Positions 16,708 through 27,259 of a stretch of DNA of 64,000 nucleotides are shown here, in pieces. The position numbers were made by a program, and so were the translations under genes. Source of the DNA: Burkholderia sp. 4M9327F10 (GTDB taxonomy: Bacteria > Pseudomonadota > Gammaproteobacteria > Burkholderiales > Burkholderiaceae); contig NZ_SCNV01000012.1 of NCBI RefSeq assembly GCF_005503145.1, forward strand, positions 62,001 to 126,000, given 5' to 3'. Position 1 is the first letter of the stretch; every line of letters begins with the position of its first letter. Under the pieces are notes generated by a model. The model was not told the DNA's origin. It saw only the letters and a list, made by a program, of their open reading frames with translations, and did not search any database.

Positions 16708-18360
16708 TCAGCCGCCCGGCGTTTTTAGTGGCGCCGTCCCCGCGGCGCCCGGATTGCCCGAAGCGCTCGCGCCCGCTTGCCAGCCGCCACCCAGAGCCTT
16801 GTAGAGCGCCACCAGATCGGTGCTGACCTGCATCGTGCCTTGCGCATACTGCTGCTGGGCATCGCTGAGCTGGCGCTCGGCATCGAGCACGTTGATAAAG
16901 GTCACAAGGCCCTTGCGATAACTGTCGCGGGCCAGCTCGAAGGCGGCCTGCTGCGCCGCGACGCTGTCGCCGAGCGAGGCGCGGCGCGCCTGATCGGTGC
17001 GGTACACGGCGAGCGCATTGTCGACGTCGCGCAAGGCCATCAGCACCGCCTTGCGATAATCGAGCGCGGCCTGCTGCTGCTGCGCCTGCGACAGATGCAG
17101 GTTGGCCACCAGCGCGCCGCCCTCGAAGACCGGCAGCGAGATGCTCGGCCCGAACGCGTAGAACAGACTCGCCCAGTGCGTGAGTCCGTTGGCGGTGAAG
17201 GCGCGCGTGCCGACCTGGCCGGTCAGGGAGATATCCGGGTAAAACTGTGCGACGGCCACGCCGACCTGGGCGGTCGCCGCATGCAGGCTCTCCTCGGCGC
17301 GGCGAATGTCGGGGCGCCGGCGCGCCAGCGTCGAGGGCAAGCCGACCGGCACGACCGGCGGCACAGGTGGCACCGCCGCGGGCGCGGACAGTTCGGCATC
17401 GAGCGCGCCCGGCGGCTCGCCAAGCAGATAGGCGAGACCGTTCAGCGCCTGGGCGATCTGCTGCTGGTACTGCGGCAGTTGCGCCTGGGTCTGCGCGAAC
17501 TCGGCTGTCGCGCTCTTCACGTCCAACTGGCTCGCGAGCCCCACCTTCGCCTGGCTTTGCGTCAAGGCGACAATGTCGCGCTGCTGATCGACGAGGCTTT
17601 GGGTAATCTGCAGCAACGCCTGCGCGCCGCGCAACTGCATATAGGTTTGTGCAACCTCCGCTTCGAGCGAGACCAGTGCATCGTTGCGGCTTTCCACGGC
17701 CTGCTGGGTTTGCGCATGCGCGGCCTCGACCGAGCGGCGCACGCTGCCGAACAGATCCAGCTCCCACGACGCGTCGAAGCCGGCTTGCCACAGGTTGAGC
17801 GGCGAGGTCAGCTCGTTGAGCACATTGTTGGCGCCGCTTTGCAGCGCGGCGCCCGCACCGGGGGAGACCGAGTTGACCAGCGAGTTCGGTGCGCCCAGTT
17901 GATCGACCTTGTTATACACGCCCGCCGATTCCAGAAAGCCCTTGGCGCCCAGTTGCTCGCGCTGATAGCTGCCGCTTGCACGCACATTCGGCAAGCCCTG
18001 CGCCGCCGCGCTCTGTTCCTGGGTGCGGGCTTCGACGATGCGCAGGACAGCCTCTTGCAGATCGAGGTTGTTGCCGGCTGCGCGTTCGATCAGGCTGTCG
18101 AGCGTCGGGTCCGCGAAGCTGTGCCACCACTGCGGATCGGGATCGGAGTCCATGGCCGGCACCGAGGCAACCGGCGCCGCGGCCGCCGATGCCGCGGACG
18201 GCGCGGCAGCCGTGGCAGCGGCGGCGGGTTTGGCCTGCTGGGGATCGTGCCACTGCGCCGGCACCTCGGCCTGCGGCGCGTGAAAATTCGGACCGACCGT
18301 GCAGGCGCCAAGCAGCAGCGCCGAGCAACCGGAAACGAAAGCGCGGCGAAGCTCGCTCAT
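16708..18360 (-). CDS. Outer membrane efflux lipoprotein (OprM/NodT family)
   Basis: A 550-residue TolC-like outer membrane factor. It has a lipoprotein signal peptide with lipobox LLGAC (lipidated Cys20) and the typical TVGPNFHAP start of the mature protein. Two repeated helical halves follow, with the RRPDIRRAEESL and YRKAVLMALRDVDNALA segments. It would form the outer membrane channel of a tripartite pump. A Pro/Ala-rich insertion lies at about residues 45-70. The gene starts one base after the stop of emrB, so it is the third gene of the operon. Confidence 0.92.
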   Translation of the reverse strand: MSELRRAFVSGCSALLLGACTVGPNFHAPQAEVPAQWHDPQQAKPAAAATAAAPSAASAAAAPVASVPAMDSDPDPQWWHSFADPTLDSLIERAAGNNLDLQEAVLRIVEARTQEQSAAAQGLPNVRASGSYQREQLGAKGFLESAGVYNKVDQLGAPNSLVNSVSPGAGAALQSGANNVLNELTSPLNLWQAGFDASWELDLFGSVRRSVEAAHAQTQQAVESRNDALVSLEAEVAQTYMQLRGAQALLQITQSLVDQQRDIVALTQSQAKVGLASQLDVKSATAEFAQTQAQLPQYQQQIAQALNGLAYLLGEPPGALDAELSAPAAVPPVPPVVPVGLPSTLARRRPDIRRAEESLHAATAQVGVAVAQFYPDISLTGQVGTRAFTANGLTHWASLFYAFGPSISLPVFEGGALVANLHLSQAQQQQAALDYRKAVLMALRDVDNALAVYRTDQARRASLGDSVAAQQAAFELARDSYRKGLVTFINVLDAERQLSDAQQQYAQGTMQVSTDLVALYKALGGGWQAGASASGNPGAAGTAPLKTPGG

Positions 18361-18361
18361 A

Positions 18362-19927
18362 TCAATGTCCTCCCGCGCCGCCGGCGGCTCTGGTCGGAGA
18401 GAAGAAGAACGTCACGGGAATGAACAGGAAGCTGAACACCGCGAGGTAGCCGAATACATCCACGTAAGCGAGGATCGTCGCCTGTGAGATGAAGGTTTCA
18501 TAGAGCCGTCCGGTGGCCGTTTGCAGGGCTTGCGCGAGCGGCTGGCCGGTGAGGCTGGTAATCGTGTGGGCCGTGCTCTGCAGCGTGTCGTTGTAGTTTT
18601 GCGAGAGTGTCGACATATGCCCGGAAAGTTGGGCCATGCGCGCCTGGGTACGCTCGCGGATCAACGCGGTAGACAAGGAAATGCCGATCGACCCCGCAAC
18701 GTTACGGAACATCGTAAAGAGCGCCGATGCATCGTCATTGAGTTCGCGTGGCACGGTCAGATACGCGAGCGTCGTGATCGGCACGAACAGAAAACCGATC
18801 GCGAGCGACTGCGCGCTGCGCATCTTGACGAGCGTGCCGTAGTTGATATCCGGCACCAGCCTATGCGAATAGACGAGGGCGAAGGTCAGCAGCAGGAAGC
18901 CGGTTGCCACCAGAAAACGCGTTTGCACGTGCGGCATGGCGCGGCTGATCAGCGGAATTTCCATGACGATCAGCACCGCGCCCGGCGACAGCACGAGCCC
19001 CGCCAGCGTCGCCGTATAGCCGAGCTGCTGCTGCGCCAGTTGCGGCACCAGCACCGCGCTGCCATAGAGCATCATCGCGAAGCCGGCCATGGTCAGGCAA
19101 CCGAGCGCGAAATTGCGGTCCTTCATGCAGGCCAGGTTGACCACCGGCTTCTTCGTATAGAGCAGCCAGTAAATCGCTCCCACTATGCCCGCTACCGCCA
19201 GTACCCCGAAGGTGCGGATCACCGGCGAGGAAAACCAGTCGTCGTCCTCGCCGCGATCGAGCATCACCTGCAGGCAGCCGAGGCCGACCGCGATCAGCGT
19301 GATGCCGATATAGTCGATGGATACCTTGCCGCCGTTCTGGTTGCGCCACGGCGGGTCTTCGACCAGTTGCATCACCGCCAGCGAGGTCACGATGCCCACC
19401 GGCACGTTGAGCAGGAAGACCCAGCGCCACGAAAAATTGTCGGTGATCCAGCCGCCGAGCGTGGGGCCCATCACGGGCGCCACGACGATCGCGATGGCCG
19501 AGATCGAGAAGGCGCGGCTGCGCTGCTCGGGCGGAAAGGTGTCGAGAATGATCGACTGCTGGTTCGGCTGCAGGCCGCCGCCGAAGAAGCCCTGCAGCAG
19601 CCGGAACACGATCAGCTGCATCAGGTTGGTGGCGATCCCGCACAGCAGCGAGCAGATCGTAAACGCGACGATGCACACCATGAAATAGCGCTTGCGGCCG
19701 AGCACCCGGCCGAAAAAGCCGGAGATCGGCAGCACGATGCCGTTGGCCACCAGATACGAGGTGAGGGTCCACGTGGCCTCGTCGTAGCTCGCCGACATGG
19801 TGCCGGCAATATGCGGCAGCGCCACGTTCACGATGGTGGTGTCGAGCACCTCCATGAACGCCGCCAGCGTGACGACGATCGCGATCAGCCATGGATTGGC
19901 CGCGGGCTTCCAGGCAGCGTCCGTCAT
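18362..19927 (-). CDS. emrB: EmrB/QacA-type MFS efflux permease
   Basis: A 521-residue inner membrane transporter of the DHA2 family with 14 predicted membrane helices. The first helix carries LDTTIVNVALPHIAG, and the loop GRVLGRKRYF is the motif A equivalent. Paired with EmrA and an outer membrane factor it would expel hydrophobic compounds directly to the outside using the proton gradient. Its ATG overlaps the emrA stop codon (ATGA), so the two are translationally coupled. Substrate range is unknown. Confidence 0.93.
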   Translation of the reverse strand: MTDAAWKPAANPWLIAIVVTLAAFMEVLDTTIVNVALPHIAGTMSASYDEATWTLTSYLVANGIVLPISGFFGRVLGRKRYFMVCIVAFTICSLLCGIATNLMQLIVFRLLQGFFGGGLQPNQQSIILDTFPPEQRSRAFSISAIAIVVAPVMGPTLGGWITDNFSWRWVFLLNVPVGIVTSLAVMQLVEDPPWRNQNGGKVSIDYIGITLIAVGLGCLQVMLDRGEDDDWFSSPVIRTFGVLAVAGIVGAIYWLLYTKKPVVNLACMKDRNFALGCLTMAGFAMMLYGSAVLVPQLAQQQLGYTATLAGLVLSPGAVLIVMEIPLISRAMPHVQTRFLVATGFLLLTFALVYSHRLVPDINYGTLVKMRSAQSLAIGFLFVPITTLAYLTVPRELNDDASALFTMFRNVAGSIGISLSTALIRERTQARMAQLSGHMSTLSQNYNDTLQSTAHTITSLTGQPLAQALQTATGRLYETFISQATILAYVDVFGYLAVFSFLFIPVTFFFSPTRAAGGAGGH

Positions 19928-21105
19928 TTCAGAAAGACCTTGGGCGTCACGGAGAGCCCGAGGCCGAGCGGCTGGTCGTGCGGCAGGGCATCGTCGATCA
20001 CGATCTTGACCGGCACCCGCTGCACGATCTTGACGAAATTGCCGGTGGCATTCTCAGCCGGAAAGGCCGAGAAGCGCGAGCCGCTGCCAAGCTGCACGCT
20101 GTCGATATGTCCGTGCAGGTCGAGCTTCGGATAGGCATCGACTTCGATATCGACCTTGTCGCCGGGGCGCATCCGTTCGAGTTGCGACTCCTTGAAATTG
20201 GCGGTCACCCAGACCTGTGGCGTAACGATCGAGAAGAGCGACACGCCGGCCTGCAGGAAGCTGCCGTATTGCACGTTGCGGCGCGTGATCCAGCCGTCGG
20301 ACGGCGCCCGCACCTCGCAATAGGACAGATTGAGCCGCGCCTGTTCAAGCTGGGCTTCGGCCTGCTGGACCTGCTGGCGGCGTTCTTCGACCGTGGCGGC
20401 CGTTTGCCTGATCTGCTGCGGCACGAGGCTGGCCGTCTGCAACTGGGCCTGGGCCTGCTGCACATTGGCGCGGGCGGTTTGCTGCTGGGCGTCGGCGGTG
20501 TCGATGTTCTGCTGCGAGGTGGCGCGCTGGTCCACCGCGTGCTGGCGCACGTAGGCCGCTTGCGCCTGCTTGAGCGTGGCCTCGGCCGAGGAGGTCTGCG
20601 CTTTCGCTTGCAGGTACTGCGCCGGATACTGCACGCGGGCAATGTCGAGCTGCACCTGCGCCGCATTCAACTGCGCCTGCGCGAGACCCAGTTGCGCCTG
20701 GGCGGCGTCCACCTGCGCCTGGTAGTCGCGCTTGTCGATCACGAGCAGCAGGTCGCCTTTGTGGACGTAGACGTTGTCGTTGATCGCAAGCTGGACCACG
20801 TAGCCCGAGACCTGCGGGGCGATGGTGATGGCGTTGCCGTCGGTGTAGGCGTCGTCGGTGCTCTCCTGGTTGCGCGTTGAGAACCACCAGAGCAGCGCGC
20901 CGATCAGCAGCACAAGACTGACCACCACGAGGATGACCAGCGGCTTCTTGCCCGGAGGCTTGCGGGCCCCGGAATTACCGCCGTTTCTTGCAGGATTGCT
21001 GTTTTTACCGTCTGGGCTGTGATTGCCGCCGGGTGCGCGGCCGGAATCGCCGGCCGTGCCTTGCTGAGATTGATCACCTTGGGAAGAAGCGGTCGAGTCA
21101 GACAT
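19924..21105 (-). CDS. emrA: EmrA-type membrane fusion protein
   Basis: A 393-residue HlyD-family periplasmic adaptor. It has a Gly/Asn/Ser-rich cytoplasmic tail of about 55 residues, one membrane anchor (about 56-76), a lipoyl-type half-motif followed by a long coiled coil very rich in Gln and Ala (about 130-250), and the beta-barrel segment VRAPSDGWITRRNVQYG. It bridges EmrB and the outer membrane channel. The start is the ATG before SDSTASSQ; an in-frame start 14 codons earlier is less likely. First gene of the emrA-emrB-outer membrane factor operon. No MarR-type regulator is adjacent; the divergent gene is a hybrid kinase. Confidence 0.92.
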   Translation of the reverse strand: MSDSTASSQGDQSQQGTAGDSGRAPGGNHSPDGKNSNPARNGGNSGARKPPGKKPLVILVVVSLVLLIGALLWWFSTRNQESTDDAYTDGNAITIAPQVSGYVVQLAINDNVYVHKGDLLLVIDKRDYQAQVDAAQAQLGLAQAQLNAAQVQLDIARVQYPAQYLQAKAQTSSAEATLKQAQAAYVRQHAVDQRATSQQNIDTADAQQQTARANVQQAQAQLQTASLVPQQIRQTAATVEERRQQVQQAEAQLEQARLNLSYCEVRAPSDGWITRRNVQYGSFLQAGVSLFSIVTPQVWVTANFKESQLERMRPGDKVDIEVDAYPKLDLHGHIDSVQLGSGSRFSAFPAENATGNFVKIVQRVPVKIVIDDALPHDQPLGLGLSVTPKVFLK

Positions 21106-21408
21106 TACGATTCGTTCCGAGTGAGCGATGACCCCGTGTGGGAGCAATCCGCGTGCCCGAGGTTAGCACGGCTCGCTGCCGCCAGGGAAAATCCGTAAGC
21201 ATTCCTTATGCGTTGAAAGCTAAACATCTGATTTAAGCGCTTTGCATAGGGCGCCACGCCACAGCTCGCCTCGCAAGGCAGCGCCATTGAGCCTGCCGAT
21301 CACGCCAGATGTTTGTGTTGCTGCACGGGCTGTCGTACAGTCAGGCGGAACCAAACCCGTCCGGTTCGGCCTACACTGAATTCATCTTCCCTCCCAGGAG
21401 ATCGCCAC

Positions 21409-23556
21409 GTGCAACATGCGGAGCGTGCCGCCGTCGACCTGCCGCTGCCGTTGCGCAACTTCGCTGCGACGCGGCGCATCCTGCTCGTGGTGCTCGTCGT
21501 ATCCATCGTGTTTCCGCTTGCCTGCCTCGCGGGCTATGGCTACCTCGACTATCAGCGCCGGGTGGCCGATTCGGACAACGCGATCGACCGCCTCGTGCGC
21601 GTGACCGAAGAGCAGGCCGTCAAGGTGCTCGACCTCAACCAGCAGATCGGCGCCCGCATTCTCGAGCTGCTCGACGACGAGGACGAGGCCGCGATTCACG
21701 CCCGCGAGGGCGCGTTGCATCAGCGCTTGCGTGTGATCGGCGGCGACTTCCCGCAGGTGGCGACCATTGCGGTCTTCGGTGCGGACGGCAAGCTGCTGGT
21801 CAATAGCCGCGCCTATCCGGCACCGGCGCTCTCGATCGGCCAGCGCGACGATTTCATTGCGGCGCGGGCGATTCGCCCCGAGCCTTACTTCTCCTTGCCG
21901 ATGTACGGCCCGGTCTCGCAGACCGATGTGTTCACCACGACGATAGGCCGCTCGGCGGCCGACGGCCGCTTTCTCGGCGCGGTGACCATCGCGCTGCGCA
22001 GCGCCTATTTCGCCAATTTTTACCGCGACCTGACGGGCGGCGACCCCTCGCTCGCGCTCGGCCTGTACCGTCAGGACGGCCAATTGCTGGTGCGTTATCC
22101 GGGCTGGCCGCGCGGCACCTTGCTGTCGGCCCGCACGCCGTTTACCGATGCGCTGCGCGACAGGGAGCTGTTCGGCCATGTGCGCATGACCTCGAGCATC
22201 GACGGCATCGAGCGGCTGCTGGCGTTCAGGCGGGTCGGCGACTATCCGCTCTATGTCATGAGCGCCTATGCCACGCAGGCGATTTTCCAGCAATGGTGGA
22301 ATCACTTCCTGCTGATCGGCGTCATCACGGTCGCGCCGTGCATTGCCGTCTGGCTGCTGGTGTTCTTCTCGCTGCGCCAGCTCGACACGGAGCGGCTTGC
22401 CTGGGAGCGCTGGCAGGGCGAAGTGGCCATGCGCCTGTCGGCTGAAGCATCGAGCCGGCAGTTGCAGCGCATGGGTGCGCTCGGCAACCTGGTCGCCAAC
22501 GTCGCGCACGACTTCAACAACCTGCTGATGGTGGTGTCGTCGAACATGCAGATGGCGCGCCACAAGGGCTTCAGGAATCTCGAAGACGAGGTCAAAGCGG
22601 TGGAGCGCGCCACCGCCACGGCCGAAGCGCTGACGCGGCGCCTCCTGAGCGTGGCGCGCAAGCAGCCGCTCAAGCAGGAACCGGTCGATCTCGCGAAATG
22701 GCTGCCGGGCGCCGCCACGCTGATCGATTCGGCGGTGGGCGACAAGGTGCAGGTGAGCGTCAATCTGGTCGCGGATATCTGGCGGGTGCTGGTCGATCCG
22801 ACCGAACTCGAATTCGCCATCATGAATCTCGCGGTCAACTCGCGCGATGCGATGCCGCGCGGCGGGCGCTTCGTGATTCGCTGCCAGAACGTGCGGCTGG
22901 TCTCGAGCGACACGCTGCTGCCGGACGGCGAATACGTGTTGATCTCCTGTTCCGACGACGGCGAGGGCATGGCCGAGGCGGTCGCGCGGCGCGCCTTCGA
23001 ACCGCTCTTCACCACCAAGCTGAAGGGCTCGGGCACCGGGCTCGGGCTCGCCCAGGTTCTCGCCATGTGCGAGCAGTCGGGCGGCACGGCCAAGATCGAC
23101 AGCGTGGTGGGCAGCGGCACCACCGTGCGGCTCTATCTGCCGCACCTGCGTGAAGCCCGCGCAGTCTCGGCGGTGAGCGCGGACGCGTCGTTCGACGAGC
23201 ATGCCGGCGCCCAGGGCGTGGTGCTGCTGGTGGAGGACAACGAGGACGTCGCGGCGGGCATCGCCGCGGTGCTGCATACCTTCGGCTGCGAGGTGCATCA
23301 CGAGGCCACCGCCGACCGGGCGCTCGACGTGCTCAACGCCGGCGAACGGTTCGAGCTGGTGCTCTCCGACATCCAGATGCCCGGCAAGCTGAACGGCGTC
23401 GACCTTGCCGAACGGGTACGCAGCGAGTGGCCGGCGCAGAAGATCGCCCTGATGACCGGCTATGCCGACGAGCTCGAACGCGCCAAGCATATCGGCGTCG
23501 CGATTCTGGCCAAGCCGTTCGATATCGATGAACTGCATGCGCTCGTGACCTGCTAG
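21409..23556 (+). CDS. Hybrid sensor histidine kinase with C-terminal receiver
   Basis: A 715-residue membrane-bound hybrid kinase. A membrane helix (about residues 24-43) is followed by a Cache-type periplasmic sensor domain, a second helix (about 300-322), a HisKA domain with phospho-accepting His367 in NVAHDFNNLL, an ATPase domain with N, G1 (DDGEGMAEA) and G2 (GTGLGLA) boxes, and a receiver domain (about 590-715) with the phosphate-accepting Asp in SDIQMPG. Start is a GTG seven bases after CAGGAG. It has no adjacent response regulator and is divergent from the efflux operon, which it might regulate. The ligand is unknown. Confidence 0.9.
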   Translation: MQHAERAAVDLPLPLRNFAATRRILLVVLVVSIVFPLACLAGYGYLDYQRRVADSDNAIDRLVRVTEEQAVKVLDLNQQIGARILELLDDEDEAAIHAREGALHQRLRVIGGDFPQVATIAVFGADGKLLVNSRAYPAPALSIGQRDDFIAARAIRPEPYFSLPMYGPVSQTDVFTTTIGRSAADGRFLGAVTIALRSAYFANFYRDLTGGDPSLALGLYRQDGQLLVRYPGWPRGTLLSARTPFTDALRDRELFGHVRMTSSIDGIERLLAFRRVGDYPLYVMSAYATQAIFQQWWNHFLLIGVITVAPCIAVWLLVFFSLRQLDTERLAWERWQGEVAMRLSAEASSRQLQRMGALGNLVANVAHDFNNLLMVVSSNMQMARHKGFRNLEDEVKAVERATATAEALTRRLLSVARKQPLKQEPVDLAKWLPGAATLIDSAVGDKVQVSVNLVADIWRVLVDPTELEFAIMNLAVNSRDAMPRGGRFVIRCQNVRLVSSDTLLPDGEYVLISCSDDGEGMAEAVARRAFEPLFTTKLKGSGTGLGLAQVLAMCEQSGGTAKIDSVVGSGTTVRLYLPHLREARAVSAVSADASFDEHAGAQGVVLLVEDNEDVAAGIAAVLHTFGCEVHHEATADRALDVLNAGERFELVLSDIQMPGKLNGVDLAERVRSEWPAQKIALMTGYADELERAKHIGVAILAKPFDIDELHALVTC

Positions 23557-23744
23557 CGCGGCCGGCCGGGCGGCACACCTCGACCGTGACGGCGCGGCGG
23601 GCTGCCGACGCGATTCGCACGACCCGCGTAGACTAGGCCCGCGCAGGCCATTCGCAACACGTCTTGTCAAAAAGCCGCGGTAATTCCGTGGCAACCCGAT
23701 GACAACCTGAAACAACGCGACGACAACCTCATGGAGGACATTCG

Positions 23745-24770
<1,026 letters not shown>

Positions 24771-25156
24771 GGTTCAGGCGCAGGGCGCTCGCGGCTGCGC
24801 GGCTCCGCGGTTGTTATCCCGCCAGCATCTCGATCACCGCTACGACCAGCGTGAATACGCCGATGCAGCCACCGAGCGTCACTGCGCCTTGCATGAAATG
24901 CGACATGAAGAGGTCTCCAGACGTTTAACGAGGAGTCTCATTTAACAGCAACAGAAAGAATATTGAAAGTAAAAAGAAAGGTTTTGCGGGCTACCCGATG
25001 TCAGGGATAACCCGCAACGCCTGCGCTTGCCGCGGGTCGGGCACGGAGAACAAAGACCGCGCAAACACCTCGCAAATGCCGCACAAACGCCCCTGCGCGA
25101 CCGGTAGCCGCGGATATACTCACAAGCGTTGTCAATGCTCCGGAATGGGACTCCTC
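24771..25156. other. Intergenic region with one possible 30-codon gene
   Basis: This 386-bp gap holds a short minus-strand reading frame listed separately at 24814-24906. The rest (about 24930-25130) has an A-rich patch around 24940-24985 that may be a promoter for that frame or for the creatininase-like gene. No other element is recognised. Confidence 0.5.
24814..24906 (-). CDS. Putative 30-residue membrane peptide
   Basis: A minus-strand frame encodes a 30-residue peptide beginning MSHFMQGAVTLGG, with one continuous hydrophobic helix (about residues 8-28) and ending in EMLAG. A TGGAG ribosome-binding-like sequence lies upstream at a usable distance and an AT-rich stretch lies beyond it. 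The compact single-helix design resembles known small membrane proteins. It is below usual annotation length cut-offs. Conservation in relatives is the deciding evidence and is not available here. Confidence 0.45.
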   Translation of the reverse strand: MSHFMQGAVTLGGCIGVFTLVVAVIEMLAG

Positions 25157-25984
25157 ATGCGCTTGTCACTGCGGCGAATCTTGGCGTCGATCGTCCTGCT
25201 GATCGCCTCACAGTCCGCTACACAGACCGTTTTCGCGCAAACGCCGAAAACCGTGTTCCTCGAAAATCTCACCTGGACCGAAGTCCGCGACGAAGTTCTG
25301 GCGGGCAAGACCACCATCATCATTCCGATCGGCGGCACCGAGCAAAGCGGCCCGGATGTCGCACTCGGCAAGCACAACGCACGTGTCGCGGTGCTCTCGC
25401 AGCGCATCGCGCAGGGGCTCGGCAATGCGCTGGTCGCACCGATCATCGCCTATGTGCCGGAAGGCGGCTACGCGCCGCCGACTTCGCATATGCGCTTTCC
25501 CGGCACCATCACGATTCCGGACGACGTGTTCGAGAAGCTGCTCGAGTCCGCCGCCAACAGCTTTGCTGTGCATGGCTTCAAGAACATCGTGTTTCTCGGC
25601 GACCACGGTGGCTATCAGAACGACGTCAAACGAGTGGTGGCGCAACTGAACAAATCGTGGGCCGGCACGCCGGCGCGCGCGTTCGTGCCGCCCGAGTACT
25701 ACGGCACGAGTTCGGACGGGTTCAACGCGATCCTGCGCGAGCACGGCTTTCACGACGACGAAATCGGCACCCATGCGGGCCTCGCGGACACCTCGCTGCT
25801 GCTGGCGGTCGCGCCGCAGATGGTGCGCCTTGACCGGCTGCGCAGCGGGCCGAAACTCGGCCCGGTCGATGGCGTCTACGGCGGCGATCCGCGCCGGGCG
25901 ACGGCGGATCTTGGCCAGTTGGGCGTCGACGCGATCGTCGCGCGCACCATCGACGCCATCAAGCGGGATACCGCCGGGCGCTGA
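25157..25984 (+). CDS. Exported creatininase-family amidohydrolase
   Basis: A 275-residue member of the creatininase/MftE-type metallo-amidohydrolase family with a clear Sec signal peptide (RRILASIVLLIASQS, cleavage near VFA-Q). The family landmark near residue 55 reads GGTEQSGPDVALGKHN, where canonical members have E-x-HGP and a Thr-Asp; the later GDHGGYQND matches the family His-Gly-Gly loop; the third motif is HAGLADTS instead of HAGELETS. Several usual metal or catalytic residues are therefore changed. Export is unusual for the wider family. It begins a run of three exported proteins. The start was chosen at the second ATG, where the signal peptide begins. Confidence 0.8.
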   Translation: MRLSLRRILASIVLLIASQSATQTVFAQTPKTVFLENLTWTEVRDEVLAGKTTIIIPIGGTEQSGPDVALGKHNARVAVLSQRIAQGLGNALVAPIIAYVPEGGYAPPTSHMRFPGTITIPDDVFEKLLESAANSFAVHGFKNIVFLGDHGGYQNDVKRVVAQLNKSWAGTPARAFVPPEYYGTSSDGFNAILREHGFHDDEIGTHAGLADTSLLLAVAPQMVRLDRLRSGPKLGPVDGVYGGDPRRATADLGQLGVDAIVARTIDAIKRDTAGR

Positions 25985-25987
25985 GTG

Positions 25988-26032
25988 GTCCGCTTGTAGT
26001 TCCGTTTGTCGTTCGTCTGTAGTCCGCTTCCA
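25988..26032. repeat. Degenerate 11-12-bp tandem repeat after stop codon
   Basis: Four imperfect units related to GTCCGCTTGTA (starts 25988, 25999, 26011, 26022) follow directly after the stop of the creatininase-like gene. Confidence 0.6.
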
Positions 26033-26068
26033 GCCGGTTTGCTTCACTCATTCATGGAGTTCATCGCT

Positions 26069-27241
26069 ATGGCTTTTCGTTCCAGCCGCTGGGTGCGGCT
26101 CGCATCGTCGGTCGGCGCCGTGCTTTCGGGTTTGTGGATGGCGGATTGCGCCGCGGCTGCCTCCAGTGTGACCACCGTTGCCGGCATGCCGCCGGTGGTC
26201 AACGCCGCCAACCTGTACAGCGAGGCCGGCGTCAATCATCTGAGTCCGGCGGTAGCCGGGGCGTTGCAGCGGGTCTATGTGCCCAACCTGCGCTCGAACG
26301 ACGTCTATGTGATCGATCCTGCCACCCTCAAGGTGGTGGACAGGTTCAAGGTCGGCTACAGCCCGCAGCATGTCGTGCCATCCTGGGATCTGCAGACGCT
26401 GTGGGTGGCGAATAACGCGGAAGGCCGGCCCGACGGCAGCCTGACGCCGATCGACCCGAAGACCGGCAAGCCTGGCACGGAGGTGAAGGTCGACGATCCG
26501 TACAACATGTATTTCACGCCGGACGGCAAGGAAGCAATCGTGGTCGCCGAGGCCCGCGCACGCCTCGACTTTCGTGACGCCCACACGATGGCGTTGAAGA
26601 CCAGCCTCGATGTGCCGGAGTGCAAGGGCATCAACCACGCGGACTTTTCGATTGACGGCAAATACGCGCTCTTCACCTGCGAATTCGGCGGCAAGCTGGC
26701 CAAGATCGATATGGTGAACCGCAAGGTGGTCGGCTATCTGCAACTCGAAGCCAAGGGCATGCCGCAGGACATCCGCATCTCGCCGGACGGCAAGGTGTTC
26801 TACGTGGCGGACATGATGGCCGACGGCGTGTTCCTCGTCGACGGCGACAGCTTCACCAAGATCGGCTTCATTCATACCGGCGTCGGCACGCATGGGCTCT
26901 ATCCGAGCCGCGACGGCACGAAGCTGTATATCTCGAACCGTGGCTCGAACCGCGTGCACGGGCCGAAGCACGGCAAGGGCAGCGTGTCGGTGCTCGACTT
27001 CGCCACCCGCAAGGTGCTGGTCACCTGGCCGATTCCCGGCGGCGGCAGTCCGGACATGGGCAACGTCAGTGCCGACGGCAAGATGCTGTGGCTCTCGGGC
27101 CGCTTCGACGACGTGGTGTATGCGATCGATACGACGACCGGTAACATCCAGTCGATTCCGGTCGGCATGGAACCGCACGGCCTGACAGTGTGGCCGCAGC
27201 CGGGACGCTATTCGCTCGGGCATACGGGCAATATGCGCTAA
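26069..27241 (+). CDS. Exported YVTN/YncE-type beta-propeller protein
   Basis: A 390-residue periplasmic or secreted protein. A signal peptide covers about residues 1-32, ending AAAA-S. The rest is a seven-bladed beta-propeller of the YVTN/cytochrome-D1-like type; typical blades are VYVPNLRSNDVYVIDPATLKV, VFYVADMMADGVFLVD and LYISNRGSNRV. Such proteins commonly bind partners or cofactors rather than act as enzymes. GGAG lies nine bases before the selected ATG; an ATG 15 bp upstream is also in frame. It sits between two other exported proteins on the same strand and is probably co-transcribed with the hydrolase 18 bp downstream. Confidence 0.87.
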   Translation: MAFRSSRWVRLASSVGAVLSGLWMADCAAAASSVTTVAGMPPVVNAANLYSEAGVNHLSPAVAGALQRVYVPNLRSNDVYVIDPATLKVVDRFKVGYSPQHVVPSWDLQTLWVANNAEGRPDGSLTPIDPKTGKPGTEVKVDDPYNMYFTPDGKEAIVVAEARARLDFRDAHTMALKTSLDVPECKGINHADFSIDGKYALFTCEFGGKLAKIDMVNRKVVGYLQLEAKGMPQDIRISPDGKVFYVADMMADGVFLVDGDSFTKIGFIHTGVGTHGLYPSRDGTKLYISNRGSNRVHGPKHGKGSVSVLDFATRKVLVTWPIPGGGSPDMGNVSADGKMLWLSGRFDDVVYAIDTTTGNIQSIPVGMEPHGLTVWPQPGRYSLGHTGNMR

Positions 27242-27259
27242 GGCGCGCCGGGGGCACTC

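Noticed and set aside
18521..20134. 537-codon plus-strand frame opposite emrB
   Set aside because: Shadow of a well-supported transporter; low-complexity Arg/His/Glu composition.
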